Positions 45,462 to 55,159 of a DNA stretch of 64,000 bases are shown piece after piece. Both the position numbers and the translations under genes were made by a program. Where the stretch lies: the NCBI RefSeq assembly GCF_018617485.1, contig NZ_JACSKH010000003.1:1-64000 (forward strand). The letters are read 5' to 3'. The stretch's first letter is position 1; every line of letters begins with the position of its first letter. The notes below the pieces were generated by a model. That model was not told the origin of the DNA. It made no database searches and saw only the letters and a program-made list of their open reading frames with translations. Source of the DNA: Exiguobacterium sp. s124. Lineage in GTDB: Bacteria; Bacillota; Bacilli; Exiguobacteriales; Exiguobacteriaceae.

Positions 45462-46361
45462 TCACATCACAAATCTTGAAACAATTAGTCCGACGACCAT
45501 CCATGCCCCGAACAACGTATTCACTTTTGCCGTCATCGCCATCGCAGGCATCAATGCGGCCGGTTCTGCTTTTTGCCAAAACCGTTGAATCGCCTGAACC
45601 ATCACTGGCACGGTGAGGAGCGATAACAAGACCCATGGTGTGACTTCATAATACATCACGGCGACGATGATGCCGACTAATGCGGCGACAAAGAATGCTG
45701 CGAGTACATATACCGCACGTCGATGTCCGACTAGGCAAGCAATCGTTTTTCGGCCGTTCTCTTTATCGTTATCAAGGTCACGAATATTGTTCGCAAGTAA
45801 AATCGCTCCAATTAGCAACGCCATTGGGAACGATACGAGCAATAGCTCCGTCGTCACCGTATTGATTTGGATGTAGCCAGCGATTCCAATGATGACATAC
45901 CCCATGAATAGACCGGCGACAATTTCACCAAACGGCGTATACGCAATCGGTAACGGTCCTCCGGTATACAAGTATCCAACGAGCATAGATAGTGCACCGA
46001 CCCAAAGCAAATGCCAACTCGTAGACGCTGCGATGTAAAGTCCAAGCATTGCTGAGACAGCATACATGCCTAGGGCGATTGAAAGGATCTGTTTCGGCGT
46101 AAATCCGTCACGCACGATTGACCCACCAATCCCAATCGACCCTTCATGGTCTAGCCCACGCTTATAATCATAATACTCGTTAAATAAGTTCGTCGCGATT
46201 TGAATGAGGACTGACGCGACCAGCATCGCAAGAAAGAGCCCCCATTTCAGTTCGGTTTGATCGAGGACGATAAACGTCCCGAGCAAGACCGGAATAAAGC
46301 TTGCTGTCAGGGTATGCGGGCGAATCATTCGCCAATATGCCCCTTTTGATTTCTGTTTCAT
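45462..46361 (-). CDS. menA: 1,4-dihydroxy-2-naphthoate polyprenyltransferase MenA
   Basis: 299 residues, UbiA superfamily, eight or nine transmembrane helices. Attaches the polyprenyl tail to DHNA to form demethylmenaquinone. Asp-rich motifs NLFNEYYDYKRG (near residue 58) and NNIRDLDNDKENGRKT (near residue 191) bind Mg-diphosphate. Divergent from menF, a conserved arrangement in Bacillales. RBS GGGAGGG. Confidence 0.95.
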   Translation of the reverse strand: MKQKSKGAYWRMIRPHTLTASFIPVLLGTFIVLDQTELKWGLFLAMLVASVLIQIATNLFNEYYDYKRGLDHEGSIGIGGSIVRDGFTPKQILSIALGMYAVSAMLGLYIAASTSWHLLWVGALSMLVGYLYTGGPLPIAYTPFGEIVAGLFMGYVIIGIAGYIQINTVTTELLLVSFPMALLIGAILLANNIRDLDNDKENGRKTIACLVGHRRAVYVLAAFFVAALVGIIVAVMYYEVTPWVLLSLLTVPVMVQAIQRFWQKAEPAALMPAMAMTAKVNTLFGAWMVVGLIVSRFVM

Positions 46362-46529
46362 TTCGTTCCCTCCCTTCGTTAGTTTACGTCTCGATGAAAA
46401 AATCTGTCAACGCCAGCCGTCCATCTCACATCCCTTACAATTTCTCGAGCATTTCATAGGCAGGTGGATTGCGAACTCGTGATACACTAAAGAGTGAGAA
46501 TTCTATCGGATTGAGGAGGCTTTTCTTTT

Positions 46530-47897
46530 ATGCCAGATACTCAAACACATATAAAACAACGAATCGAGCAAGCCCATAAACGGGCGCGAGCTTGGCAACG
46601 ACCTGTCCTCGCATCATATACATGGGAAATTTCTGCGTTCGATGCGTTTCAAATCATTCAAAACACGGATACGTCCCACTATTATTTCATGACACCAGAC
46701 CGTACGCTTGAAATGCTCGGTTGCGGAGATGCGCTCGTTTTGAGTGCTTCTGGAACAGAACGATTTCAGCGACTCCAGTATGACTGGAGTCTCCACCGAC
46801 GAGATGTCGATGCAACTATTCATGCGTTTGCCGGCTTTTCGTTCGATACTTTCATGCGACCACAAAAGAGTATGTGGGATGCCTTTGGGGAGGCATCACT
46901 CGTCGTCCCAAAATTTTTATACCGTCGTTATAAAGACCGACATACACTGACAGTCGCGACGCTCGTCTCTTCAAAACAATCGGTGGAACAGTATTTGATT
47001 CAATTGGCTGACCAATTGGCTCAATTCAGCTCACTTCATCCTACAGAAGAATCGACACCGACCTATTCGAAAGTAAAAGATGGCGTGGACCACTTTAAAT
47101 CGAGTTTCCAACAGGCGAAGCAGTTAATTGAGGAAGAGCGCGTCGAAAAAATCGTCATCGCACGAGAAGAAATTTATCAACGCTCCGACGACGCATTTCC
47201 TTTCGCGAAAAGCTTAAAGCATTTGGCGGACCATCAAGAGTCGAGTTATATCTACTTATATCAACCAAAGCGTGACGTCGGGTTCTTTGGAGCGACGCCT
47301 GAGCGACTGATTCAAAAAGAAGGCATGCAACTGAACACGGCTGCCATCGCTGGGACGACCAAACGTCCTAAAACTGAGATTGAAGCAGAACTCGCGAAAG
47401 AACAGCTACTGAATGATACGAAAAATCGTGAAGAGCATCAGATTGTTGTAAAAGACATTAAGCAAGCTTTGACACCATATACTGCACCGATTCATACGAG
47501 CGAGACACCGCAAATTTTAGCGAATCGGTCGGTATTCCATCTGCATACGCCTATCCAAGCGACACTCGAAACAAACGCTTCCTTGATGTCGTTAGCGGAG
47601 TCCTTACACCCAACACCAGCACTCGGCGGCTCACCGAAGCGGACATCGGTCCGATTGCTTCGTGAAATCGAGCGTTTCGACCGCGGATGGTACGGTTCCC
47701 CATTTGGTTGGGTCGACAACGAAGGTGATGGCGAGTTTGTCGTCGCCATTCGCTCGGCACTCGTTCAACATCAATTCGTCGCACTCTATGCAGGATGTGG
47801 CATCGTCAAAGACTCTGCACTCGAGCAAGAACTCGAAGAGACCGAAATGAAAATGAGTCCAATCAAACAAGCTTTGCAGTTTGATTCGCACGATTAA
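46530..47897 (+). CDS. menF: isochorismate synthase MenF
   Basis: 455 residues. Chorismate-binding domain enzyme making isochorismate, the first committed step to menaquinone. Visible landmarks: KIVIAREE near residue 210, GATPERLIQKEGMQLNTAAIAGTTKRP (about residue 263), SLHPTPALGGSPKR and DRGWYGSPFGWVDNEGDGEFVVAIRSAL, YAGCGIVKDS...ELEETEMKMSPIKQAL. GAGGAGG is upstream with long spacing (10 nt). First gene of menFDHBEC; an extended -10 TGATACACT lies near 46480. Confidence 0.95.
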   Translation: MPDTQTHIKQRIEQAHKRARAWQRPVLASYTWEISAFDAFQIIQNTDTSHYYFMTPDRTLEMLGCGDALVLSASGTERFQRLQYDWSLHRRDVDATIHAFAGFSFDTFMRPQKSMWDAFGEASLVVPKFLYRRYKDRHTLTVATLVSSKQSVEQYLIQLADQLAQFSSLHPTEESTPTYSKVKDGVDHFKSSFQQAKQLIEEERVEKIVIAREEIYQRSDDAFPFAKSLKHLADHQESSYIYLYQPKRDVGFFGATPERLIQKEGMQLNTAAIAGTTKRPKTEIEAELAKEQLLNDTKNREEHQIVVKDIKQALTPYTAPIHTSETPQILANRSVFHLHTPIQATLETNASLMSLAESLHPTPALGGSPKRTSVRLLREIERFDRGWYGSPFGWVDNEGDGEFVVAIRSALVQHQFVALYAGCGIVKDSALEQELEETEMKMSPIKQALQFDSHD

Positions 47898-47910
47898 GGA
47901 GGCACCCCAC

Positions 47911-49560
47911 ATGAATAAGATGTTGACCGACTGGGTAGCATCCATGGTGAATCGACTTGTTGAATCTGGCGTGACAGACGTGGTCATCAGTCCAGGTTCT
48001 CGTTCGACCCCACTCGCGATGGCGGCTTATTTGCATCCGCAAATTCGTCACCACATCATTGTCGACGAGCGCTCCGCCGCATTTTATGCCCTCGGTTTGA
48101 CGCGTTCGACGGACACCATTCGTCCTGTCGCACTCATCTGCACGAGCGGGACGGCTGCGACAAACTATTATTCTGCCGTGACAGAAGCATTCATTTCGCA
48201 GTTGCCACTCATCGTCTTAACGACCGATCGCCCATATGAACTCCGGAATGTCGGGGCACCTCAAGCGATTAATCAAGTCCGGTTATACGGTGAACAAGTA
48301 AAGATGAGTCTCGACTTGCCCGTACCCGAAGAAGCAACGCTTTCATTCATGCAACAGACGGTGACTCGGTTCACGAACCTTGCCATGCAGGCCCCGATTG
48401 GACCGGTTCACTTGAATGTTCCATTCCGAGAACCGTTACTTCCAGACCTCGAACAGTTAAAGCGACTTCTGAAAGGTGAACCGACTAAACCGGAAAGACA
48501 GAGCATTCGCCCAACAAGTGCCGACCGAGAACTCTTTTCGGAACGAACGAATCACAAACAACTCGCTTTCGTTGTCGGACCTTACACTCCGGTTATATGG
48601 CATGACACCATTTACGAATTTGCGATCGAACGCAATATTCCGATATTTGCCGATCCACTCAGTGGGATGCGTCGCTTCGATGGTGTGTTAACGAACTATG
48701 ACACGTGGCTCGCAAGCGAGTACCGCACTGACTGGTTACCTGAGGTGTTCATCCGCTTCGGTGCCGCACCCGTCTCAAAACGGTTCAATCAATGGATATC
48801 GACGACGGAACAACTCGTGATTGAAGAGCCAGGCTCTTATCGCGATCCGAGTAGCCGCGCGACCATCTGTTACGGAGACGCACTCGACTTTTTACCACTC
48901 ATTGAATCGATCAATGAACCGCGCTACGTCGAACGACTACGCTTCTTCGAAGATGTCGCAGAGTCGGCAAAACCTTCACTTCAAGGCGAAGCCGAATTGA
49001 CGAAACGACTACTCGATACGTCAATCGAACGTCTTTTCGTCAGCAACAGTATGCCGATTCGTGATGTCGATACGTCATTATCAGCCGGAACAGCCGTACA
49101 AGTTCTCGCCAATCGAGGCGCAAACGGGATTGACGGCGTCCTATCGAGCGCACTCGGCAGCTGTTACGATACGTCTCACGCCGCTCTATTGATTGGCGAT
49201 TTGGCATTCTACCACGATAGCAACGCCTTACAACTGTTGAAGGGACACCCTGGAAAGTTTTCAGTCGTGATTTCGAATAATAACGGCGGAGGGATTTTCT
49301 CTTTCTTACCTCAAGCTTCCATCGATGCCCAACTATTCGAAGACTTGTTCGGAACACCGCTCGATTTAAACATTCGTGGATTTGCTGAGACATACGGGTT
49401 GTCCTATCGTTTGATTGAACGACCGGATGAGATTCAAAAAGCGATTGAAGATGGCATTCACTTGATTGAGTTCCCATCGAATCGTGAGCAAAACGTGGCG
49501 ATCCACCGAGAGTGGACGCAGTCTGTCTGCGCTCGCCTCATCACGGAGAATGAAGCATGA
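47911..49560 (+). CDS. menD: SEPHCHC synthase MenD
   Basis: 549 residues. ThDP enzyme joining isochorismate and 2-oxoglutarate. The N-terminal Pyr domain has VISPGSRSTPLAMA and the activating Glu in VDERSAAFYALGL. The C-terminal PP domain has GDLAFYHDSNALQL and VISNNNGGGIFSFLPQ for ThDP-Mg binding. ATG 47911 has AAGGAGG 8 nt upstream. Followed by menH with an ATGA overlap. Confidence 0.96.
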   Translation: MNKMLTDWVASMVNRLVESGVTDVVISPGSRSTPLAMAAYLHPQIRHHIIVDERSAAFYALGLTRSTDTIRPVALICTSGTAATNYYSAVTEAFISQLPLIVLTTDRPYELRNVGAPQAINQVRLYGEQVKMSLDLPVPEEATLSFMQQTVTRFTNLAMQAPIGPVHLNVPFREPLLPDLEQLKRLLKGEPTKPERQSIRPTSADRELFSERTNHKQLAFVVGPYTPVIWHDTIYEFAIERNIPIFADPLSGMRRFDGVLTNYDTWLASEYRTDWLPEVFIRFGAAPVSKRFNQWISTTEQLVIEEPGSYRDPSSRATICYGDALDFLPLIESINEPRYVERLRFFEDVAESAKPSLQGEAELTKRLLDTSIERLFVSNSMPIRDVDTSLSAGTAVQVLANRGANGIDGVLSSALGSCYDTSHAALLIGDLAFYHDSNALQLLKGHPGKFSVVISNNNGGGIFSFLPQASIDAQLFEDLFGTPLDLNIRGFAETYGLSYRLIERPDEIQKAIEDGIHLIEFPSNREQNVAIHREWTQSVCARLITENEA

Positions 49561-50336
49561 ACATCAGCTTGCGAGGGATCCAGTATGAGGTGAGCGTTCG
49601 TGGGGCAGGAAGACCGGTGTTGTTCTTACACGGGTTCACGGGAAATGCCCATTGGATTGATTCGCTACCCGCGATGCCAGTCCGACACGTGTCACCTTCC
49701 CTTCTTCAACACGCCGCAACTGAACATCCTACCGTCAATCGGTCGACGATGAGTCAACAAATCAAAGATTTGTCATGCTTACTCGATTTGGACGAACGCC
49801 CTTGGACGGTCGTCGGTTATTCACTCGGCGGGCGAATTGGATTGACACTCGCCGCATGTGACAAGCGCGTCGAACATGTCATCGGAATCAGCACGACACC
49901 TGGTCTTCGCTTTTCAAGAGAGCGGGCAACTCGTCGACGTCAAGACGAAGAACTTGCCCGATTCATCGAAACCGAAGGACTCGCCACATTCGTCAAGAGA
50001 TGGGAGAACCTTCCGCTTTGGCGACAGACGGAGGACATGAAGCGTTCACTCAGGGAGGATCGACTTGCACAACACCCCACTGCGCTTGCGAACAGTTTGC
50101 GGGCGATTGGAACAGGTCACATGCCTTCGCTATGGGGCGCACTGCACCACCTCCCTCGCATCGACTTGATTGTCGGAGCAGAAGATTCTAAGTTCAAAGC
50201 GATTGCAAAAGACATGCAGCAAGAACGGTCCGATATTAAAATCTATGAAATTTCAGATGCTGGGCATGCTCCTCATATCGAGAATGCACCAGAGTTTGGT
50301 ACAATAATAAAGAAATTGATTTTAGGGGGTATTTAA
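49557..50336 (+). CDS. menH: SHCHC synthase MenH
   Basis: 259 residues, alpha/beta hydrolase. Catalytic triad: nucleophile Ser in [11 protein letters not shown], Asp in VGAEDSKF and His in [11 protein letters not shown]. Oxyanion motif LFLHGFTGN near residue 23. It eliminates pyruvate from SEPHCHC. Overlaps menD by 4 nt; only 1 nt before menB. Confidence 0.93.
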   Translation: MNISLRGIQYEVSVRGAGRPVLFLHGFTGNAHWIDSLPAMPVRHVSPSLLQHAATEHPTVNRSTMSQQIKDLSCLLDLDERPWTVVGYSLGGRIGLTLAACDKRVEHVIGISTTPGLRFSRERATRRRQDEELARFIETEGLATFVKRWENLPLWRQTEDMKRSLREDRLAQHPTALANSLRAIGTGHMPSLWGALHHLPRIDLIVGAEDSKFKAIAKDMQQERSDIKIYEISDAGHAPHIENAPEFGTIIKKLILGGI

Positions 50337-50337
50337 A

Positions 50338-51162
50338 ATGGAATCAGTAGCGAACTGGACATCGGTCCGTACGTATGAAGACATTAAATATGAAACATGG
50401 AATGGGATTGCTAAAATCACCATCAACCGTCCAGAGGTACGCAACGCGTTCCGTCCGTTGACGGTTAATGAATTGATCGATGCATTCGCTCGTGCACGCG
50501 ATGATAAGGAAGTCGGCGTCATCATCTTGACGGGTGAAGGCGAAAAGGCATTCTGTTCAGGCGGAGACCAAAAAGTTCGTGGTCATGGCGGATACGTTGG
50601 AGAAGATGAAATCCCACGCTTGAACGTCCTCGACCTTCAACGCCTCATTCGCGTCATTCCAAAACCGGTCATCGCAATGGTAGCAGGATTTGCAATCGGC
50701 GGTGGACATGTCCTTCACGTCGTATGTGACTTGACAATCGCAGCGGACAACGCTCGCTTTGGACAAACAGGTCCTAAAGTCGGTTCGTTCGATGCAGGAT
50801 ACGGTTCTGGTTACTTAGCTCGCATCATCGGTCATAAGAAAGCTCGTGAAATCTGGTACCTTTGCCGTCAGTACGATGCACAAGAAGCACTCGAGATGGG
50901 ACTCGTCAACACGGTCGTACCACTCGAACAACTCGAAGCAGAAACAGTCAAGTGGTGCCAAGAAATCTTACAACATTCACCGACTGCGCTTCGTTTCTTG
51001 AAAGCCGCGATGAACGCGGATACAGACGGTCTTGCTGGACTTCAGCAACTCGCTGGAGACGCAACGCTTCTCTACTACACGACAGATGAAGCGAAAGAAG
51101 GACGCGACGCGTTCAAAGAAAAACGTGACCCTGACTTCGGTCAATTCCCACGTTTCCCTTAA
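50338..51162 (+). CDS. menB: 1,4-dihydroxy-2-naphthoyl-CoA synthase MenB
   Basis: 274 residues, crotonase fold, same length as the Bacillus enzyme (about 272). The oxyanion and bicarbonate-binding segments [17 protein letters not shown] and [43 protein letters not shown] are all present. It closes the naphthalene ring. AGGGGG precedes ATG. A terminator-like hairpin separates it from menE. Confidence 0.97.
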   Translation: MESVANWTSVRTYEDIKYETWNGIAKITINRPEVRNAFRPLTVNELIDAFARARDDKEVGVIILTGEGEKAFCSGGDQKVRGHGGYVGEDEIPRLNVLDLQRLIRVIPKPVIAMVAGFAIGGGHVLHVVCDLTIAADNARFGQTGPKVGSFDAGYGSGYLARIIGHKKAREIWYLCRQYDAQEALEMGLVNTVVPLEQLEAETVKWCQEILQHSPTALRFLKAAMNADTDGLAGLQQLAGDATLLYYTTDEAKEGRDAFKEKRDPDFGQFPRFP

Positions 51163-51171
51163 TTTTTTGAG

Positions 51172-51199
51172 AGAGTAGCGAATCCGCTACTCTTTTTTT
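51172..51199 (+). terminator. intra-operon terminator between menB and menE
   Basis: AGAGTAGCG-AATC-CGCTACTCT stem followed by TTTTTTT, ending a few bases before the menE ribosome-binding site. It may lower menE-menC expression relative to menFDHB. Confidence 0.8.
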
Positions 51200-51212
51200 G
51201 GAGGTTGATGAC

Positions 51213-52571
51213 ATGCTTGAATGGATTACTAAACACCCGGCATCACAAATCGCACTCGTGACAAACGAGGCAAAACTAACATGGGGAGTATTGCGTACAG
51301 AGAGTCTGAAACTTGCCCAATATATTCACGAACAGGATTCTACTGCCGAACGGATTGGCATATTCGCTAAAAACAGTAAAGACTATGTCATCGCCGTCCA
51401 TGCAGTGCATCTACTCGGCAAAGTGCTCGTTCCGTTCAACACACGCTTGACCGAAGAAGAAGTACGCATTCAGTTGAAGACAGCAAAAGTCGACTTGCTT
51501 CTCATCGATCACAAGATCGATTTGCCCGTCACACAACTTCTGATGACATGTCGGGCTAGTTCATGTTTTACCGGGACACATGAGTGGAAAGAAAATGAAA
51601 CCATGTCCCTCATGTTCACATCTGGTACGACGGGGCGGGCCAAAGCCGTACAACAAACATATGGAAATCATCTCGCAAGCGCACGTGCCGCTGAAGCACA
51701 TTTGGACTATCGCTCATCCGACCGCATGCTCACGGTGACGCCCCTCTTCCACATGAGCGGGCTATCTCAAGTGTATCGGAGTGCAATCATCGGTTCGACG
51801 CTTTACGTCGAGCCCCGTTTCGATGTCGAACGAACTCTTCACTTAATTGAAACAGAAGGCATTACACAGCTGTCACTCGTCTCCATCATGCTTCAGCGAC
51901 TGCTTGATGCCGGACTTGAAAAACACCACCTTCGTACGTTACTCGTCGGAGGCGGACCGGTCCCCCGCCCTTTATTAGAAGAAGCAGAGCGACGACAGTT
52001 ACCGATTGCTCAAACATACGGGATGACCGAGACGTGCTCTCAAGTCGCCACATTGCTTCCGAGCGAGGCGCTCTCGCATATCGGTTCGAGTGGTCGAGCC
52101 ATCGCTCCGACCATGATCCGAATCAGTCAGGACGGGGAAATTGAGGTAAAAGGACCGACTGTGACGAGTGGATATTTCGAACAACCTGAATCAGACAACT
52201 GGACACCCGACGGTTACTGGAAAACAGGTGATCTCGGAACGATGCGGGACGGGTATTTGTATGTACACGACCGCAGAAGCGACCTCATTATTTCCGGTGG
52301 CGAAAATGTATACCCCGCTGAAATTGAGGCGGCCATGTTTCGATGTGCAGGTGTCCAAGATGTCGGTGTCACGAAACAAGCACACCCGACTTGGGGAGAA
52401 GTCCCGCTCGCCTTTGTCGTCGGTTCATATGATCCAACTGAGATGCAGGGGATTCTCGATTCTCAGCTAGCAAAATACAAACATCCGATTGCAATTTATC
52501 ACGTTCCTGACCTCCCCCGAAATGCGAACGGAAAACTAATGCGCCATCGCTTAAAGGAGCTACTGCCATGA
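51213..52571 (+). CDS. menE: o-succinylbenzoate-CoA ligase MenE
   Basis: 452 residues, somewhat shorter than Bacillus MenE (about 486). ANL adenylating enzyme with P-loop MFTSGTTGRAKAVQQ, core motif YGMTETCSQVATLLP, YWKTGDLGTMRDGYLYVHDRRSDLIISGGENVYPAEIE and the catalytic Lys in NANGKLMRHRLKEL. It activates o-succinylbenzoate with CoA. GGAGG is 8 nt ahead of ATG 51213. It overlaps menC by 4 nt. Confidence 0.95.
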   Translation: MLEWITKHPASQIALVTNEAKLTWGVLRTESLKLAQYIHEQDSTAERIGIFAKNSKDYVIAVHAVHLLGKVLVPFNTRLTEEEVRIQLKTAKVDLLLIDHKIDLPVTQLLMTCRASSCFTGTHEWKENETMSLMFTSGTTGRAKAVQQTYGNHLASARAAEAHLDYRSSDRMLTVTPLFHMSGLSQVYRSAIIGSTLYVEPRFDVERTLHLIETEGITQLSLVSIMLQRLLDAGLEKHHLRTLLVGGGPVPRPLLEEAERRQLPIAQTYGMTETCSQVATLLPSEALSHIGSSGRAIAPTMIRISQDGEIEVKGPTVTSGYFEQPESDNWTPDGYWKTGDLGTMRDGYLYVHDRRSDLIISGGENVYPAEIEAAMFRCAGVQDVGVTKQAHPTWGEVPLAFVVGSYDPTEMQGILDSQLAKYKHPIAIYHVPDLPRNANGKLMRHRLKELLP

Positions 52572-53635
52572 TCAAACGTGCTGACCTTTCCATCGTCCCT
52601 TTGACATTTAAACACCCAATCGTAACGGCACATGCCGTGTTATCCGTAAGAAGAACACTCATCCTTCGCCTAGAGACCATAGACGGTGTTATCGGTTACG
52701 GTGAAGGGGTCGCTTTTGAGACGCCTTGGTATACGGAAGAAACAACCCAATCTATGATCGATACGTCAAAACTGATTCTCAATTTATTAAAAGGGATGAC
52801 GGTCACGACGGACGTATTCCCAACACTCGTCTCCTCGATTATCGGTCATCGAATGGCAAAAGCGATGTGGGAAAGTGCCTTATGGGAGATTGAAGCAGCC
52901 CGCGCGAACATGTCACTTAAAGACTATATAAAAGCGGGAGACACCGTTTCCTGCGGTAGAACGATTGGGATTGGATTACTCCATCAGACGATGAACTCGA
53001 TTGAAGCAGCGCTAGCCGATGGTTTCGAACGAATCAAATTGAAATCTTCCCCTCATGAACTGTTACCGGCACTGCGCGAGATTCGGGCCGTCTTCCCGGA
53101 CGCACCGCTCATGATTGACTTAAACGGAAGTGCAACCAATCAATCCACAGAATGGTTCGAACAAATCGATGCCCATCGGTTATTGATGATTGAACAGCCA
53201 TACCCGAGCGGTCAGTTCGTCAAATCAGCAGCTCTCCAACGAAATCTAACGACACCGATTTGTCTCGACGAGTCGATTACGTCTCACGACGATGTGGAGA
53301 CGATGACGCAACTCGGTGCGGGTAAAATCATCAACATTAAACCTGCTCGCGTCGGTGGCTTAAGTGAAGCGTTAACGATTCGAGAACACGGGACCCCATA
53401 CTGGGTCGGTGGGATGTATGAGTCAGGGATTGGAAGATATCATACGCTCTTATTCGCCTCGCTCAGCGGCGCGAGCTTCCCGGCGGATATGTCGGGCACG
53501 AGCGCTTATTTTGAGCAAGATTTGCTCGATACACCGCTCGAAGTCGAGAACGGGAAATTGATTCTCCCAGATTCGGTACAGCCGGACTGGCATGTGATTG
53601 AACAACTGAGAGAAACAAACATCTCGCTAACTTAG
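52568..53635 (+). CDS. menC: o-succinylbenzoate synthase MenC
   Basis: 355 residues, enolase superfamily. It dehydrates SHCHC. Catalytic Lys in RIKLKSSP, metal ligands in MIDLNGSA, LMIEQPYP and CLDESITS, second Lys in INIKPARVGG. Last gene of the men operon; racX follows 21 nt later and may be read through. Confidence 0.95.
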   Translation: MIKRADLSIVPLTFKHPIVTAHAVLSVRRTLILRLETIDGVIGYGEGVAFETPWYTEETTQSMIDTSKLILNLLKGMTVTTDVFPTLVSSIIGHRMAKAMWESALWEIEAARANMSLKDYIKAGDTVSCGRTIGIGLLHQTMNSIEAALADGFERIKLKSSPHELLPALREIRAVFPDAPLMIDLNGSATNQSTEWFEQIDAHRLLMIEQPYPSGQFVKSAALQRNLTTPICLDESITSHDDVETMTQLGAGKIINIKPARVGGLSEALTIREHGTPYWVGGMYESGIGRYHTLLFASLSGASFPADMSGTSAYFEQDLLDTPLEVENGKLILPDSVQPDWHVIEQLRETNISLT

Positions 53636-53656
53636 GCGATATGTAAAGGAGTTATT

Positions 53657-54355
53657 ATGAAAAAAATCGGGATGTTGGGCGGTATGAGTTGGGAGTCTTC
53701 ACTCGAGTATTACCGCATCATGAACGAAGAAGTAAAATCCATATTAGGTGGGACTCACTCTGCAAATTGTCTACTGCACTCCTTTGATTTTCACAGGATT
53801 GAACGATTACAGCATGAAGGAAATTGGGATGAATTGACGCGTGTCATGATTCATGAAGCCCTCAACCTGAAAAAGGCAGGCGCTGAACTCATTGTGATTT
53901 GCACGAACACGATGCACCTTATGGCGGATGCCATCGAAGTCGCCACATCCCTTCCCGTCCTGCATATCGCAGACGTTACGGGACAAGCCATTCGACAAGA
54001 AAATCTAAAAAAAGTGGCGCTTCTCGGTACACGATTCACGATGGAAAGTTCATTCTATCGCGATTTGTTGAAAGAACGGTATGAGATCGAGTTAATGATT
54101 CCAAATGAAGAAGATCGACAACGCATACACGACATCATTTATGATGAGCTGATTTTTGGAATCACAACAGATGAAAGCCGCCTAATCTACACACGTATCA
54201 TTGAATCGTTGCAGGTTGCTGGCGCAGAAGGTGTCATTCTCGGATGTACAGAAATCCCGCTGTTGATCCAGCAACAACATGTTTCCATCCCACTCTTTGA
54301 TACAACGTATATTCACGCGACAGCAGCCGTGCGCAAAGCTCTCGAACAACAATGA
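53657..54355 (+). CDS. racX: aspartate/glutamate racemase family protein
   Basis: 232 residues, Asp/Glu racemase superfamily (RacX/YgeA type). Two catalytic cysteines: CTNTMH (about residue 83) and GCTEIPLLI (about 194). N-terminus GMLGGMSWESSLEYYRIMNEEV is typical. Substrate may be another amino acid. AAAGGAG precedes ATG. Confidence 0.88.
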   Translation: MKKIGMLGGMSWESSLEYYRIMNEEVKSILGGTHSANCLLHSFDFHRIERLQHEGNWDELTRVMIHEALNLKKAGAELIVICTNTMHLMADAIEVATSLPVLHIADVTGQAIRQENLKKVALLGTRFTMESSFYRDLLKERYEIELMIPNEEDRQRIHDIIYDELIFGITTDESRLIYTRIIESLQVAGAEGVILGCTEIPLLIQQQHVSIPLFDTTYIHATAAVRKALEQQ

Positions 54356-54361
54356 ATACAG

Positions 54362-54396
54362 AAAAGGTGCGGTTCACGAGAACCACACCTTTTTCT
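54362..54396. terminator. bidirectional terminator
   Basis: AAAAGGTG-GGTT / AACC-CACCTTTTT hairpin with one wobble or mismatch between convergent racX and mapB. Confidence 0.85.
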
Positions 54397-55145
54397 TAAC
54401 GGAATGACCCCGTTAACACTTCATATCCATCTTCTGTGACGATGACCGTATGCTCGAACTGTGAGACGAGGCTCTTGTTCGGCGTAAAGAGTGTCCAGCC
54501 ATCCTCTTCTGACTGATAGACGATTTCGTCTTTCGTCGAGATGAATGTTTCGACCGCAATGACTTGCCCAGCTTTTAAAAGCTGATTCTCTTCGCGGCTG
54601 TAGTAGTTTGAAATCGTCTCCGGCTCACCGTGTAACGTCCGACCGAGTCCGTGTCCGGCCAAGTTACGGATGACCGTGAATCCATTCTTCCTCGCGTCCG
54701 AATAAATGGCTTTCCCGATCTGGTTGACTTTCACACCCGCCTTCACTTTGCTGAGTCCAGCTTCTAGTGATGTCAATGATACCTCCACCAAACGTTCATG
54801 CTGAGGTGATTTCGCTGTCCCAGCAATGACCGTACGACCCGTGTCCGCATAGTAGCCATCCTTCACAGCAGAGACGTCGACGTTTACGATATCTCCCTCT
54901 TGAATGACCTCGTCCCCAGGAATCCCGTGGGCAGCGACGTCATTGAGCGAAATACATGTGTATCCTGGAAATTCGTACATCGTGATGGGTGCAGAAGCCG
55001 CACCTTCCTCTTCTAAAATACGTTGCCCAATCGCATCTAATTCCTTTGTCGTCATGCCCGGTTTGACGGCTTTCGCCATCTCGTCTCGTGCAAGTGCGAC
55101 GATTCGACCGATTTCGCGTAGCGCATCGTAATCATAATCTAACAT
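54396..55145 (-). CDS. mapB: type I methionine aminopeptidase
   Basis: About 249 residues. It removes N-terminal Met. Metal ligands: Asp in NVDVSAV, Asp in YADTGRTV, His in GHGLGRTLHGEP, Glu in AVETFIS and Glu in QFEHTVIV. The gene is apart from the ribosomal-protein operon, matching YflG (the second MAP) of Bacillus rather than the secY-linked copy. Three ATG codons follow AAAGGA; the third (55145) has the best spacing. Confidence 0.93.
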   Translation of the reverse strand: MLDYDYDALREIGRIVALARDEMAKAVKPGMTTKELDAIGQRILEEEGAASAPITMYEFPGYTCISLNDVAAHGIPGDEVIQEGDIVNVDVSAVKDGYYADTGRTVIAGTAKSPQHERLVEVSLTSLEAGLSKVKAGVKVNQIGKAIYSDARKNGFTVIRNLAGHGLGRTLHGEPETISNYYSREENQLLKAGQVIAVETFISTKDEIVYQSEEDGWTLFTPNKSLVSQFEHTVIVTEDGYEVLTGSFR

Positions 55146-55159
55146 CATCATTCTTCCTT

